A stretch of 64,000 bases of DNA from Fervidibacter canadensis. GTDB lineage: Bacteria; Armatimonadota; Fervidibacteria; Fervidibacterales; Fervidibacteraceae. The notes below the pieces were generated by a model. That model saw only the letters and a list, made by a program, of their open reading frames with translations. It was not told the origin of the DNA and searched no databases. Location: NCBI GenBank assembly GCA_041446545.1, contig JBGOEJ010000001.1, positions 124,001-188,000 on the forward strand, written 5' to 3'. Positions 34,595-44,700 of the stretch are shown here, piece after piece. The number at the start of each line of letters is the position of its first letter. Position 1 is the first letter of the stretch. Both the position numbers and the translations under genes were made by a program.

Positions 34595-35766
34595 CGCACC
34601 CGCCACAGCAACCAGACCCCCATTAAGCCGAAGAGAAAGTTTTGCGACCAAGCAGCGAGGAACGGGGCAAGGTGATACTTTTCGCCGAGCACTTCTGACC
34701 ATCCCATCGCCCCTTGATACAGGAAAACCCCCAAGACAGCGATGAAAAGCCCGGCGAAACTGCCGCTGCGGGCAAAATGGATGCTCAAAGGTGCTGCCCA
34801 GAGGGTCATGACGACGGTCGCAGCAGGGACGGAGAACTTGAAGTGGTAAGCGACCTGAAGGCTGTAAGTATCCATGCCTGCCTTCTCAAAGACAGCGATG
34901 CGGTCTTTTAACTCTTGCACCGAAAGTTCAAAGGGCTGGGGTTGGTCTGCCCAAAAGCGTTCCAAATCTTCCTGCAGGTTCAAGACGAGGCGGCGCATCG
35001 GTCGCTGGGTGTGGACGAGTAAATCGCCTTTTCGGTCGTAAGTGTGGACGACGACTTCGTGAAGCACCCATCGGTTGCTGGTCGGGTCTTTTTCGCCCCA
35101 TTGAGCGGTGATGGCTTGAGGGAAAGACCAGTTGCGAGGGTCTTTGCGGTAAATCAGGATGCCCCGTAGGGTGTTGGTGGCTCGGTCTACTTCGCGGACA
35201 TAAAAGTAAAAGTCGCTGCCGACCTTGAAAAACTTGTCAGGTTCCACAAAGGGTGTCGGGTTGATAAGCAAGAGGCGTTGAAGGATTTCGTTAGCGCGGC
35301 GGTTGGCGGCGGGAGCGACACGGTCGTTAAGAAAGAAATCGCCGATAGCGACGAAAACGGAGACGACCAAGAAAGGCAACACCATCCGTTGGACGCTAAC
35401 ACCTCCAGCCCGCAGCGCCATCAGTTCCATTTCCCGTCCCATGCGGTTCAGGGCGACCGAGGTGCCCAAAATCATCCCGATGGGAAGGGAAAGGACTGCG
35501 GCGCTGGGCATCAAGTAAACGACCATCAAAAGCAAATCCTTGGCGGGCAAACCGCGAGCGATGTTCTTGATCGCCCAATAAAAGTAGTGCCCCGTTAAGA
35601 CGACGACGAAAAAGAGGACACCCAAACAAAAGGGCGCTATCATCTCCCGCAGGAAGTAGCGGTCCATGCGGGAGACGAAGGGCACTGCCCAATACAGCCA
35701 CTCCCACCGACGCTCCGTCGCCGTCGCTTCCGGAAGCGCTGGTGCTAACGGTCGGGTCGGTTCCAT
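34591..35766 (-). CDS. LptF/LptG family lipopolysaccharide export permease
   Basis: About 390 residues. YFLREMIAPFCLGVLFFVVVLTGHYFYWAIKNI, LMPSAAVLSLPIGMILGTSVALNRMGREMELMALRAGGVS and a second helix block at the C-terminus (VVMTLWAAPLSIHFARSGSFAGLFIAVLGVFLYQGAMGWSEVLGE) match YjgP/YjgQ permeases, with the periplasmic jellyroll between. It takes LPS from the inner membrane with LptB (not in the window). One gene here, not an lptF-lptG pair. The start is uncertain: ATG 35766 after AGGTGGAAAGGG, or ATG 35811, or TTG 35823 overlapping mqnD. Confidence 0.85.
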   Translation of the reverse strand: MEPTRPLAPALPEATATERRWEWLYWAVPFVSRMDRYFLREMIAPFCLGVLFFVVVLTGHYFYWAIKNIARGLPAKDLLLMVVYLMPSAAVLSLPIGMILGTSVALNRMGREMELMALRAGGVSVQRMVLPFLVVSVFVAIGDFFLNDRVAPAANRRANEILQRLLLINPTPFVEPDKFFKVGSDFYFYVREVDRATNTLRGILIYRKDPRNWSFPQAITAQWGEKDPTSNRWVLHEVVVHTYDRKGDLLVHTQRPMRRLVLNLQEDLERFWADQPQPFELSVQELKDRIAVFEKAGMDTYSLQVAYHFKFSVPAATVVMTLWAAPLSIHFARSGSFAGLFIAVLGVFLYQGAMGWSEVLGEKYHLAPFLAAWSQNFLFGLMGVWLLWRVR

Positions 35767-35813
35767 CCCTTTCCACCTGCCATCACGGCAATCGGAGCGG
35801 CTATCTGTCATGG

Positions 35814-36653
35814 CTAACCGCAAGGCGAAACGAAAGTTAACGCAGCATGCGGCACGAACCCTAAACCCGCCGCCCGTTCCAGCAAAGTGACGATGGCTTG
35901 TTTGCCCCGCTCGCCCATGTCCACCGTCAATGCGTTGACATACATGCCGACGAACTGCTCCGCCCTTCGCTCCTCCATGCCCCGCCCAAATTGGCGGGCA
36001 TAAGCGAGGGCTTCTTCCCGATGCGTCAAGGCGTAAGTGATGCTATCGCGCAAATGGCTCGCTACCGACTTTTGCACTTCCGACGGCAAGTCTTTTCGGA
36101 GGACATTGACGCCCAATGGCAGCGGCAACCCCGTCTCTTTTGACCACCATTCGCCCAAATCCAACACCTTGACCAATCCCGCATCAGCGTAGGTTAATTG
36201 CCCCTCGTGGATGAGCAACCCCAAAGGCACTTCGTCGGATAACACCGCTTCCATGATGCGATCAAAGGGCATGACGACGAACGGAAACATTCCCAAGCAC
36301 AACCGCAACGCTAAAAACGCCGTCGTCAAAGTCCCTGGGACGGCGATGGGCAATCGGCGCAACTCGTCCAAGGCGTAGGGTTTTTTGCCCACCACTATCG
36401 GTCCGTAACCATCGCCCATGCTCGCCCCGCTCGTCAAGATGGCATAGCGGTGCGATAAATAAGCGCAAGCGTGGACGGAAGCGGCGCTGATGTCCAACGC
36501 CCCCCGCAACAGCATCTCGTTAAGGGTTTGAATGTCCTGCAACCGATGCTCGTAACGGATGGGCGTCGTGTCTATCTTGCCGCTGGTCATGGCGTAAAAC
36601 ATGAAGGCGTCGTCGGCATCAGGGCTGTGCCCTAAGGTGAGCGTTAAAGGCAT
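35814..36653 (-). CDS. mqnD: 1,4-dihydroxy-6-naphthoate synthase (futalosine pathway)
   Basis: 279 residues of the periplasmic-binding-protein fold used by MqnA/MqnD. LTLGHSPDADDAFMFYAMTSGKI, LRRLPIAVPGTLTTAFLALRL, GLLIHEGQLTYADAGLVKVLDLGEWWSKETGLPLPLGVNVLRKDL are closest to MqnD, which releases 1,4-dihydroxy-6-naphthoate from cyclic dehypoxanthine futalosine. This supports menaquinone as the quinone feeding the bc complex at 47-52 kb. The stop overlaps the LptF/G reading frame only if the latter starts at its most distal codon. Confidence 0.88.
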   Translation of the reverse strand: MPLTLTLGHSPDADDAFMFYAMTSGKIDTTPIRYEHRLQDIQTLNEMLLRGALDISAASVHACAYLSHRYAILTSGASMGDGYGPIVVGKKPYALDELRRLPIAVPGTLTTAFLALRLCLGMFPFVVMPFDRIMEAVLSDEVPLGLLIHEGQLTYADAGLVKVLDLGEWWSKETGLPLPLGVNVLRKDLPSEVQKSVASHLRDSITYALTHREEALAYARQFGRGMEERRAEQFVGMYVNALTVDMGERGKQAIVTLLERAAGLGFVPHAALTFVSPCG

Positions 36654-36686
36654 CTTTGGGTCACCCGCCGCAAGTGTGCCACGCCC

Positions 36687-38294
36687 CTATCGGGAGTGAA
36701 CGAGGCAACGGGTCGGGCGATTGCTCAACCAAACGAACCCGTGCAGCCGCTCCACCCGATGCAACGGCAATCCTCGGAGTTCGGGCAGGAACCGAACATG
36801 CGTCAACACATCCACGCGATGAGAGGTTTTCAACAAGTCAACCAGTCGGCGGCGGTCATCTACCCGAATCACTTGCCGATGGCTGTAAAAGACGACGCTG
36901 GACAAATCCCGCCGATAGACGACAAGCAAGTCGCCCCCTTGCAACTGCCGTGCTAACTGCTGGGCGAAATGTTTGAGGGGCTCTTGCCGATAGGCGCCGA
37001 CGGAAGGGACAAGGGATGCAAAAGCGATGGCGTGCCAAAGGCAAAAGAGGGCGCTAACGGAGAGAGCGAAGCGAAAGCGAGGAAGCGAGGTCAATGCCAC
37101 AGACGAAAGCGCCAACATCGCTATCACAGCGATGCCCCAACCCAAATGGACAGGTTCACCTCCTGCCAACCTTATTCGCCAGTCAGCGACGGTGTTGAGT
37201 AGGAAGGGCGTGAGCACCAAAGAGAAGGAGAGCAACACCGTCGTGACCGCAAAGAACCCTTTGCCGTAGCGCTCCTGAGACGGTGAGGCGGCTATGACCC
37301 ACTCCGTTGCCAAAGCGGCGACAGCGGGGGTTGACAACAACACATATTGCGGGTTTTTGGTGCGGGAGAAGGTGAAAAGGACGACGGGCAGGAGCGCCCA
37401 AAGACGCCAAAGGAGCCGCCATCGCCCCTCATCTCCCGCTCCCTTCCCTTTCAACCCTTGACATATCGCCAATGCCGACCAAGGCAATGCCATCAGGAAG
37501 AGGGTGACGGGATAGTAGGCAAGGTGCCACCCAATTGGCAATTTGTTGTCCCCCGCATATCTTTGGAGGTTTTCGGCGAAAAGAAACTGACGAAGGAACT
37601 CGCCTTGCGTTCGGATGGTGACGGCGACATACCAAGGCGAAACGATAGCGGCGAAGAGGAAAAGGCTCATCAACCATGCTGAAGGCTTGGGAAACCGAAG
37701 GGTGCAAGGGGCATGGCAAGAAAGGATGGCAGCAGCGATGGCAATGACCAAGGAAGGCAAAAGAAAGCCGACAGGTCCTTTCGTCAGCACCGCTAATCCC
37801 ATCGCCATCGCGCCCACCCAAAGCCATCGCCCACTCCCAGTCGTCACGGCTTGCCAGAGGGCAAGGATGGCGGCGGTCATGAAAAAGGTCAGCACCATGT
37901 CGGTGATGGCGGCGTGGGCGAAAAATTGCGTGCCGACCATCGTCAACCAGACCAAGGCAGTCAAAAGGGCGGCATCAACGCCAAAGGCTTGTCGCATCAT
38001 CGCTCCCAGTAAACAAGCGATGCCGAGCGCCGCCACGCCCGACCAAAAACGAGCGGCGAACTCATTGACGCCAAAGAGGCGGTAAGCGACGATGATGAGC
38101 CAATAAAAGAGGACGGGTTTGGCATAGCGGGGTCGCCCGTTGAAAGTTGGCAACACCCAATCGTCCCGCTCCATCATCTCCCGCGCCGCTTGGGCATAGC
38201 GGGGCTCGTCGGTGTCAAAAAGTGGCACGCTGCCCATTTGCCAGAAGCAAAGGAGCGCCGCAAGGGCGGTCAACATCCAAAGCCAGCGTTGCAT
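36687..38294 (-). CDS. ArnT/PMT-family membrane glycosyltransferase
   Basis: About 535 residues with ten or more membrane helices. The GT-C signature is the first outside loop: GSVPLFDTDEPRYAQAAREMMERDDWVLPTFNGRPRYAKPVLFYW, with the catalytic DTDEPRY acidic motif of ArnT-like enzymes, followed by FAARFWSGVAALGIACLLG. They use polyprenyl-phosphate sugars to decorate lipid A or proteins, in keeping with the LPS export genes downstream. The ATG at 38294 is preferred; the frame continues to 38366, next to the divergent tRNA gene. Confidence 0.85.
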   Translation of the reverse strand: MQRWLWMLTALAALLCFWQMGSVPLFDTDEPRYAQAAREMMERDDWVLPTFNGRPRYAKPVLFYWLIIVAYRLFGVNEFAARFWSGVAALGIACLLGAMMRQAFGVDAALLTALVWLTMVGTQFFAHAAITDMVLTFFMTAAILALWQAVTTGSGRWLWVGAMAMGLAVLTKGPVGFLLPSLVIAIAAAILSCHAPCTLRFPKPSAWLMSLFLFAAIVSPWYVAVTIRTQGEFLRQFLFAENLQRYAGDNKLPIGWHLAYYPVTLFLMALPWSALAICQGLKGKGAGDEGRWRLLWRLWALLPVVLFTFSRTKNPQYVLLSTPAVAALATEWVIAASPSQERYGKGFFAVTTVLLSFSLVLTPFLLNTVADWRIRLAGGEPVHLGWGIAVIAMLALSSVALTSLPRFRFALSVSALFCLWHAIAFASLVPSVGAYRQEPLKHFAQQLARQLQGGDLLVVYRRDLSSVVFYSHRQVIRVDDRRRLVDLLKTSHRVDVLTHVRFLPELRGLPLHRVERLHGFVWLSNRPTRCLVHSR

Positions 38295-38368
38295 CCTTTT
38301 GCCCCCATGTTTTTGAAGGGCGCTTTCCTTTGTCGTCTTCGCCAGTGGCATAATTTTGCGCGGCAAAT

Positions 38369-38443
38369 CGGGGCGTGGCGCAGTTTGGTGAGCGCGCGGG
38401 GTTTGGGACCCCGAGGTCGCCGGTTCAAGTCCGGCCGCCCCGA
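38369..38443 (+). tRNA. tRNA-Pro (UGG)
   Basis: The acceptor arms CGGGGCG (38369-38375) and CGCCCCG (38436-38442) pair fully, with A as discriminator. The anticodon stem CGGGG/CCCCG encloses TTTGGGA, so the anticodon is TGG. The T-arm is GCCGG TTCAAGT CCGGC. CCA is not encoded (TGG follows). It lies 75 bases upstream of the divergent glycosyltransferase start. Confidence 0.96.
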
Positions 38444-38481
38444 TGGGAGGAGCGAGGAAGGCTTTTCCAAACTTGTTTGGG

Positions 38482-38556
38482 GCGGGCGTAGCTCAGGGGC
38501 AGAGCATCGGCCTTCCGAGCCGAGGGTCGCGGGTTCAAATCCCGTCGCCCGCTCCA
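38482..38556 (+). tRNA. tRNA-Gly (UCC)
   Basis: The acceptor arms GCGGGCG and CGCCCGC pair fully, with T as discriminator and encoded CCA (38554-38556). The anticodon loop CTTCCGA gives anticodon TCC. The T-arm is CGGG TTCAAAT CCCG. It is 38 bases after tRNA-Pro and likely on the same transcript; unlike its neighbour it carries CCA. Confidence 0.96.
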
Positions 38557-38631
38557 GTGTGCACCCTCCTTTGCTTCCCTTCGTCTAAAGGCATGAGACC
38601 CCAAGACAAGCAAGGTGGGAGCACTAAAGGC

Positions 38632-40098
38632 ATGTTGAGCCTGTTGAACTTTGGGAGAAAGGCACCGCCCATCGCCGCATTGGAATGGAGTGAGGGGGAA
38701 TTGCGTCTGTCTCTTCCCGCTAAGGGCGGTCGGATGACGGCGACTTTCCCGTTGACAGCGCCCCCCGAAGAACAAGGTTTTGAAGTCCGCCGAAGGCTGC
38801 AGGAGTTAGCCCAGCGGGGTCATTTCCGAGCCCCCCTTTGCGTCGTCATCCCTTCTTATGCTTGCACCTACAAGTTGTTGAAAGTGGCGGCAATGAATGG
38901 CGAAGTAGCAGAGGGAGCGTGGAGAGCCGAAGTCCTCAGCCGACTGGGTTTGCCCCCTGAGGAAGTGGAGTTGGCGGCTGCCGAGCAACCCGATGGGCTG
39001 TTTGTCATCGCCTGCCGCAAGGGCTTTTTGCATGCTTACTTGACGCCCCTTTTGCAAGCGGGCTTGACGGTTCGTTGGATTTTGCCTTCCATCCTTGGGC
39101 TGTGGGCTTTTGCCTCGGACAAATTTTCCGAAAGTTGGGCGCTAATAGAGTTGCGAGGCAATCGGGAGGGCTTCATCGCTGCTACCATCGCTATCGGCAA
39201 GGGAGAAGGCTTGCGCCTCGTTTTGTCCCTCCCATTGAATGGGCAAGAGGGCGCTGAAAAAGTTCTGGCGGAGGAAATTCAGCGTTCCCTCGCCCTTTAC
39301 CATCGCCTTTTTGGCGAGCCCGTCCAACGCCTTTTGATCGTCGGAGACGGGCAGCGATGGCTGTTGCCTTTGACCTCTCTCTTCCAAGCGGTGGATGCGA
39401 TAGGCGATGAACTGCCTTTGTCCACCGATGGCACGACGGTCGCCGAACGGATGTTGAGCGCCGTCGCAGAGGGCGTGCATCGCTTGCTGCTCCGAAAGGG
39501 TCACCCCCTTTCCCTTCCCACTTTCCCGCCACCTCAACCCGAACTGGCGTTGCAATGGCGGCGTTTGGAAGAGCGCCTCATCGGAGCGACGGCAGCCTTT
39601 GTCTTTGTCGGATTAGCCGCTGCCATCTGGCTCACTTTAAGGGCTCATCACTGGCAAACCTTGGTGACCCAAAAGCAAGGAGAAGTCGCAAAGTTGCAGC
39701 AGACCTTAACGCAAATGACGAAAGGCGCCTACGCCCTCAAGTTGCAAGGGATGGAGCAACTTTGGCGGCAAGTTCATGATGCCCGCAATGACCCTTTGGA
39801 AGTCCTTTACGCCCTCAGCAAAACTTTTCCCGCCAGCGCTTGGGTGACGGAATGGGTGTTTTTGCGGGATGGTCAAGTGGTCGTGCGAGGGAGCGCCCTG
39901 TCTCATGGAGCGGTCGCTGATGTCGCCCGCGCCCTTACTCAAGCCACCGTCGGCGACGGACAACCGCTGTTTACGGAAGTGCAAACTAATTTCGCCAACG
40001 CCCGCACAGAAGGCGAGAAAACCCTCGTGGATTTTCAAGTCACGGGCTGGTTGCGAGAACGCTCCCCGAACCCCCGACGGCAGGTGAGGCGCCCATGA
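38632..40098 (+). CDS. GspL/PilM-PilN-type assembly protein
   Basis: About 488 residues. The N-terminal two thirds form an actin-like cytoplasmic domain of the PilM/GspL kind (PIAALEWSEGELRLSL, CVVIPSYACTYKLLKVAA, WRAEVLSRLGLPPEEVELAA, SLALYHRLFGEPVQRLLIVGDG). Then comes one membrane helix (GATAAFVFVGLAAAIWLTLRA) with a coiled coil and a ferredoxin-like periplasmic domain (YALSKTFPASAWVTEWVFLRDGQVVVRGSA), which is PilN-like. It thus equals GspL or a PilM-PilN fusion, part of the inner-membrane platform. I use ATG 38632 after AAAGG; ATG 38593 is similar. The frame upstream overlaps tRNA-Gly and is not coding. Confidence 0.8.
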   Translation: MLSLLNFGRKAPPIAALEWSEGELRLSLPAKGGRMTATFPLTAPPEEQGFEVRRRLQELAQRGHFRAPLCVVIPSYACTYKLLKVAAMNGEVAEGAWRAEVLSRLGLPPEEVELAAAEQPDGLFVIACRKGFLHAYLTPLLQAGLTVRWILPSILGLWAFASDKFSESWALIELRGNREGFIAATIAIGKGEGLRLVLSLPLNGQEGAEKVLAEEIQRSLALYHRLFGEPVQRLLIVGDGQRWLLPLTSLFQAVDAIGDELPLSTDGTTVAERMLSAVAEGVHRLLLRKGHPLSLPTFPPPQPELALQWRRLEERLIGATAAFVFVGLAAAIWLTLRAHHWQTLVTQKQGEVAKLQQTLTQMTKGAYALKLQGMEQLWRQVHDARNDPLEVLYALSKTFPASAWVTEWVFLRDGQVVVRGSALSHGAVADVARALTQATVGDGQPLFTEVQTNFANARTEGEKTLVDFQVTGWLRERSPNPRRQVRRP

Positions 40099-40706
40099 AG
40101 GACGGGCATCGCATTTTGCTGGTGGGTCTTGCTGCTATCGCTCTCCTTTGCTGGACATGGGCGGCTTCTGCCTTCTGGAAGGTTCGCTCTCTGACTCAGC
40201 AAATTGCCGAATTGGACGAACAACGCCTCGTCCTTAGCCGCCGCATCACTGACGCCCTTCGTCAAAAAGAACGCTACGAAGCGATGGTGCGGGAGTTGGG
40301 AGAACCTCTCAAACGCTTCAACCCCGGCGAATTGACGGCTCGGCTGATGGAGCAAGTGGAAGGCGCTCTCGTCCAGAGCCGTTTGAAGGTGGAAGCCCTG
40401 CAACCTTTGGCATGGCAGGTCAATCCCGAAGGGCGCTATGTGCGGTTGCCCGTGCAAGTGACGGCGGTCACGACCCAACCCAGTCTTAAGGACGCTCTGG
40501 AAGGCATCACCGAATTGCTCCAACGCCTCCGTCGCCTCCGTCCGCCTTTGGTGACGGAGCGATGGAGCCTTCAGGTCATCAGCCGTCCCCGCCCCTCTTT
40601 TCGGGTGCAAGCCCTTCTCGTCTGGTTGGTGCCTGTTGATGACGCTGTTTTGCAAACCCTTGCGCCCAGCCGTCCCTCTCGCAGCAATTTGCCGCCTCGG
40701 AGGTGA
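40095..40706 (+). CDS. GspM/PilO-type inner-membrane platform protein
   Basis: 203 residues: one N-terminal helix (ILLVGLAAIALLCWTWAASAFW), a coiled coil (SLTQQIAELDEQRLVLSRRITDALRQKERYEAMVREL) and a small alpha/beta domain (VRLPVQVTAVTTQPSLKDALEGITELLQRLRRLRPPLVTERWSLQV). This layout and the place after the GspL-like gene, with an ATGA overlap, identify it as the GspM/PilO partner. Sequence similarity in this family is low, so the call rests on architecture and context. Confidence 0.7.
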   Translation: MKDGHRILLVGLAAIALLCWTWAASAFWKVRSLTQQIAELDEQRLVLSRRITDALRQKERYEAMVRELGEPLKRFNPGELTARLMEQVEGALVQSRLKVEALQPLAWQVNPEGRYVRLPVQVTAVTTQPSLKDALEGITELLQRLRRLRPPLVTERWSLQVISRPRPSFRVQALLVWLVPVDDAVLQTLAPSRPSRSNLPPRR

Positions 40707-40709
40707 AGG

Positions 40710-41684
40710 ATGATGAGCCGAGAAGTCACCTCGCGTGACCTCGCCGTTTTGGGTGGTTTCGCCTTGATGCTGGTGCTGGGCTCTTACGCTTATATTCGGC
40801 ACGCGACAGCGCCCCCTGCCCCGCAAGGGCAGCGCTCCTCTGCCGTCGCTCGTCCTTTGGAACGCACCACTGAAACAAGCGCTGACATCGTTCAAGCCCC
40901 CATCGCCCACACCTCTGCCAGCCCTGCAGCGTTGCCGCGTCGTGACTACCGCCTCATTGCCGAACGCAACATCTTTCAACTCCCCACGCAGAAACAGGCT
41001 GCTTCGTCCCCTTCTCGTTCTCCCGTCCCTGCGCGTCCTTCTCGTCCCACTGCCCCATCGCCTTCCCCACGCGGGTTGGGAGCGCCACCACCATTGCCGC
41101 CCGCTCCCCCGCCGTTGCCAGTGGCGAATTCCCCTGCGACGGCACCGACAACGCCTGCTTCTCGCCCTGCTAACTTGACAGCAACAAGCATCGCCCGACT
41201 GAGTGATGACACCTATGTTTTGCTGGAAAACCCTCAAACGCGAGACACCGCATGGGTTCGGATAGGCGAAAGCGCTTTTGGCTATCAAGTCGTCAATGCG
41301 GGTGACAATTATGTGGAGGTGCGGCAGGGTGACATCGCTTACCGCATCACCTTGGGGGAAGGCAAACAGGAGCGCAAGATTATGGCGACAGGGACTCCTT
41401 CCACCACTGGCGCTCCCCCTCAAGCCTCTGTCGGCGCCCCTGTGAGCGGTTCTGCCCCTGCGGTAAGTCCGCCACAATTTCAAAGCCAAGGCAGAAGCGG
41501 ATGGCGAGGCAATCCGACCGAATGGGTGATGCGGGTCGCCGAGCGATGGAATCAGTTGCCCGAATTTGTCCGCAACCGCATCTTAGAGCGGGTGCGGGAA
41601 AACTGGAACCAACTGACGCCTGAACAGCAGCAACAAGTGCGCCAAGCCTTGCAAAGTGCTGGCGCCAACATCTCCCTGCCCTAA
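40710..41684 (+). CDS. GspC/PilP-like protein
   Basis: 324 residues: one membrane helix (LAVLGGFALMLVLGSYAYI), a proline-rich linker, then DYRLIAERNIFQLP, the RNIF-type start of a GspC homology region, followed after a second Pro/Ala-rich linker by a beta-rich unit (LTATSIARLSDDTYVLLENPQTRDTAWVRIGESAFGYQVVNAGDNYVEVRQGDIAYRITLG). In type II secretion GspC links the inner platform to the secretin, which is the next gene. The C-terminal 60 residues are helical (WVMRVAERWNQLPEFVRNRILERVRENWNQLTPEQQQQVRQAL) and not typical of GspC. Confidence 0.65.
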   Translation: MMSREVTSRDLAVLGGFALMLVLGSYAYIRHATAPPAPQGQRSSAVARPLERTTETSADIVQAPIAHTSASPAALPRRDYRLIAERNIFQLPTQKQAASSPSRSPVPARPSRPTAPSPSPRGLGAPPPLPPAPPPLPVANSPATAPTTPASRPANLTATSIARLSDDTYVLLENPQTRDTAWVRIGESAFGYQVVNAGDNYVEVRQGDIAYRITLGEGKQERKIMATGTPSTTGAPPQASVGAPVSGSAPAVSPPQFQSQGRSGWRGNPTEWVMRVAERWNQLPEFVRNRILERVRENWNQLTPEQQQQVRQALQSAGANISLP

Positions 41685-41726
41685 TCGTCCCGACGGAGGT
41701 TGCCGAACTATCCGAGGTGATCGCTG

Positions 41727-44700
41727 ATGAAGCGAAACAAGCACCGATGGGTTTGCCTGTGGATGGTCACCATGTTGACGGGATGGCTAATGATGCCGCC
41801 TTTCCTTGCCCGCCCCTCTTTTGAGGCGATAGCGCAGCAACCAGAACCGCCAACCTCTCCGCCTGACCAACCCGCACCACCAGGGCAGCAGCCAAGTCAA
41901 CCCTCCCAACCGCCATCGCCCCAACAACCGCCCCAGCAACCCGCCCAACCTCCTCAACCGCCAACGCCTTTGTCCCCTCCTGCGCCTGCGGGACCGTCTC
42001 GCATGGAAGGGCGAGTCTTTCGGGAAGGGCGAGGCGTGATGGTGGAGTTGAACTTTGTGCGGGCGGAAATTTCAGCGGTCTTGGAGTTTTACAGCAAGGC
42101 AACGGGCAAAATTTTCGTCCCCCACCCCAACTTGGAAGGCACGCTGACTATCATCGCTCCCTTCCGCATGAGCATAGATGAAGCGATGCAGGTGCTTGCC
42201 GCCGCCTTGGAGGTGCGCGGGTTCACTTTGATGCCCGAAGGCGACCGACTGGTCAAGATTGTTCCCATCGCCGAAGCCCGCCAGAAAGCCGTAGAGACCC
42301 GTTTTGGAGATGTCAAAAAGCCTGCCGTCCCGCCCAGCCAACTCGTCACCCAAGTCTTTGAGTTGCGCTACTTGAACGCCCGCCAAATTCAAGCGGAACT
42401 ACAACCGCTCCTTTCTGCCCAAAATGCCCTTATCGCCAGCACCAGCATCGGCAACTTCCTGATCGTCGTGGACACGCAAGCGAACATTGACCGAATCAGC
42501 CAACTCCTCCGTCTGATGGATGTTGACCTTTCCACGAAAGTGGCGATTGACCTTGTGCCTTTGCAGTATGCCGATGCCAGTCAAGTCGCCCAAACTTTGG
42601 GTCAACTCCTTGCGCCGATGGGTGTCGTCGTGGGAGCAGCCCCTCGGGGTCCGACGGCGCCTGCCGCCCCTGGTGCGCCCACTCCGCCCGCCCCCGCGCC
42701 GACAGGCGGCGTGACGACGGCGTCCATTCAACTCGTCCCGTTCCCCCATTCCAACGCCTTGCTCATTTGGGCGCCCAAAGAACGGATGGCGTGGGTGAAA
42801 GAGTTCGTTGGCAAATTGGATGTGCCTGCTGCCGAAGCGCTGCAAGTGGAAATCTTTCGGCTGCAGTATGCTGACGCTGTGGACATGGAGCGCATCCTTT
42901 CAGAACTATTTGAGCGGCGAGCCATCCAACCGCAACCAGGGCAAACGCCGTTCCCTCAGCCCCAACCCTCGCCGCAACCGACAGGGACTGAAGCGCGCCG
43001 ACGCGCCGTCCCGACCGAACCCGAAGCCGTCATCACCTCTGACCCTCGCACCAATTCCGTCATCGTCGCTGCCACCCGCGAGCGATTGGAAGGCATTCGC
43101 CAATTGATTCAGCAACTGGATGTAGATGCCCGCCCCAACTTGCAGTTCAAAATCCTCCCGCTGCAACGCGCTTACGCCCCTGACACCGCCCAAATTTTGC
43201 AAACGCTGTTGGTGGAAGGAACGGCAGCAGCACAACGGCAACCCGCAGCGGCACGCTTTACCGCCTTCTTTAGCCAACCCAGCCCCGTTGCCCAGCAAGT
43301 TTCCGGCGGCATCGTTCGGAGCGGAGAAATTCGTATCGCCGCTGACACCCGCGCCAACGCCCTCGTCGTCGCCGCCACGAAAGAGAACTTGGCGTTGGTG
43401 GAACAACTTGTCGCCGAACTGGACAAAGACTATGCCCCACCCGTGAAGGTCAAAGACTTTGTCCTCAAATATGCCGATGCGACGCAAGTGGCAGATATCC
43501 TCAACCGCATGGTGCAAACGACGGCGCAGCCGCGGGGGGGATTTCCCTTCTTCTTCGTCGGCATCCCTTTTGAGCAACGGGTGACGGGACCGGGACAATG
43601 GATGGGTTTTCAGCAAAATGTCGTCGTCGCTGACCCCCGCCGCAACGCCGTCATCGTTTCCACGACAGAAGCCAACATGCCCCTCTTTGAAGAAATCATC
43701 GCCCGCTTAGACCAATCCGCCGACTTAGGTCGGTTGGTGAAAGTTTACCGGGTGCAAAATGTGGACGCCCAAGCCCTTGCCGACACCATCAACGAAATCC
43801 TGCAGCGGCAAAGACGCCCCACCGGCTTTTTGTTCTTCGCCTTGCAAACCCTTGGCGGCACCCAACAACTCGGTCCCTTGCAAAACTTGCAAGATGTCAC
43901 CGTCACCGCCGACACCCGCACCAACTCCCTCGTCGTCACAGCGCCTGCCGCCGCTTTCACTGCCCTTGACAGTTTGATTGAGCAATTAGACCAGCCTCAG
44001 CCGCAGGTCTTCATTGAAGTCGTCATCGCCGATGTGACGCTGACGAAGGAGTTGCAATTTGGCGTGGAATGGCACTTGAGCCAGCAAGACATCTTCGGGA
44101 CGACCAACCAAGTGACGACGGAGCAAATCACGGGAACGCCCACCTCTGAAACGGCTGGCGCTCAAGGGTTGTTCTACACCTACCTGAGCGATAAGTTCCG
44201 TGCCATCCTGCAAACCTTAGCCAGAGACCAAAAGGTTCGGGTCATCGCCACACCCCACATCTTGACGATGGCGAATGTGCAAGCCCAAATCCAAATCGGT
44301 CAACTCTTCCCTGTCGTCACGACCTTCTTCCCCGGCACGGTCGGCACGCCCCCGCAAATCAGCACAGAACTTCGCTCCATCGCCACGACTTTGCAGGTGA
44401 CACCCCGTGTCAACAACGCCGGTTACATCGTCATGGACATCGTTCAGACCATTGACGACTTAGGCGGGACAGTCCAGCAAGCAGGCTTCACCCAACCCAT
44501 CATCAACAACCGCCAAGCCCGCACTTCGGTCATGGTTCAGGACGGTCAGACGGTCGTCATCGGCGGCATCATGCGTGACCGCGTGCAGGAAACTGAGACG
44601 GGCATCCCCATCCTGAAAGACTTGCCCCTCATCGGCGCACTCTTCCGACGGACGGAGAAAACGAAGGAACGGACAGAGTTGATGGTGTTCCTGACGCCTC

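Noticed and set aside
33917..34675. 252-codon plus-strand frame inside lptD
   Set aside because: It is antisense to the signal-peptide and OstA-like part of lptD; its translation shows no fold or motif.
38443..38631. N-terminal extension of the GspL-like frame
   Set aside because: It runs across tRNA-Gly and has no protein similarity; starts at 38593 or 38632 fit the domain.
40035..41489. Long minus-strand open frame (484 codons) opposite the GspM and GspC-like genes
   Set aside because: Low-complexity, Arg/Gly-rich, no domains, and it lies antisense to genes with clear architecture in a collinear operon.
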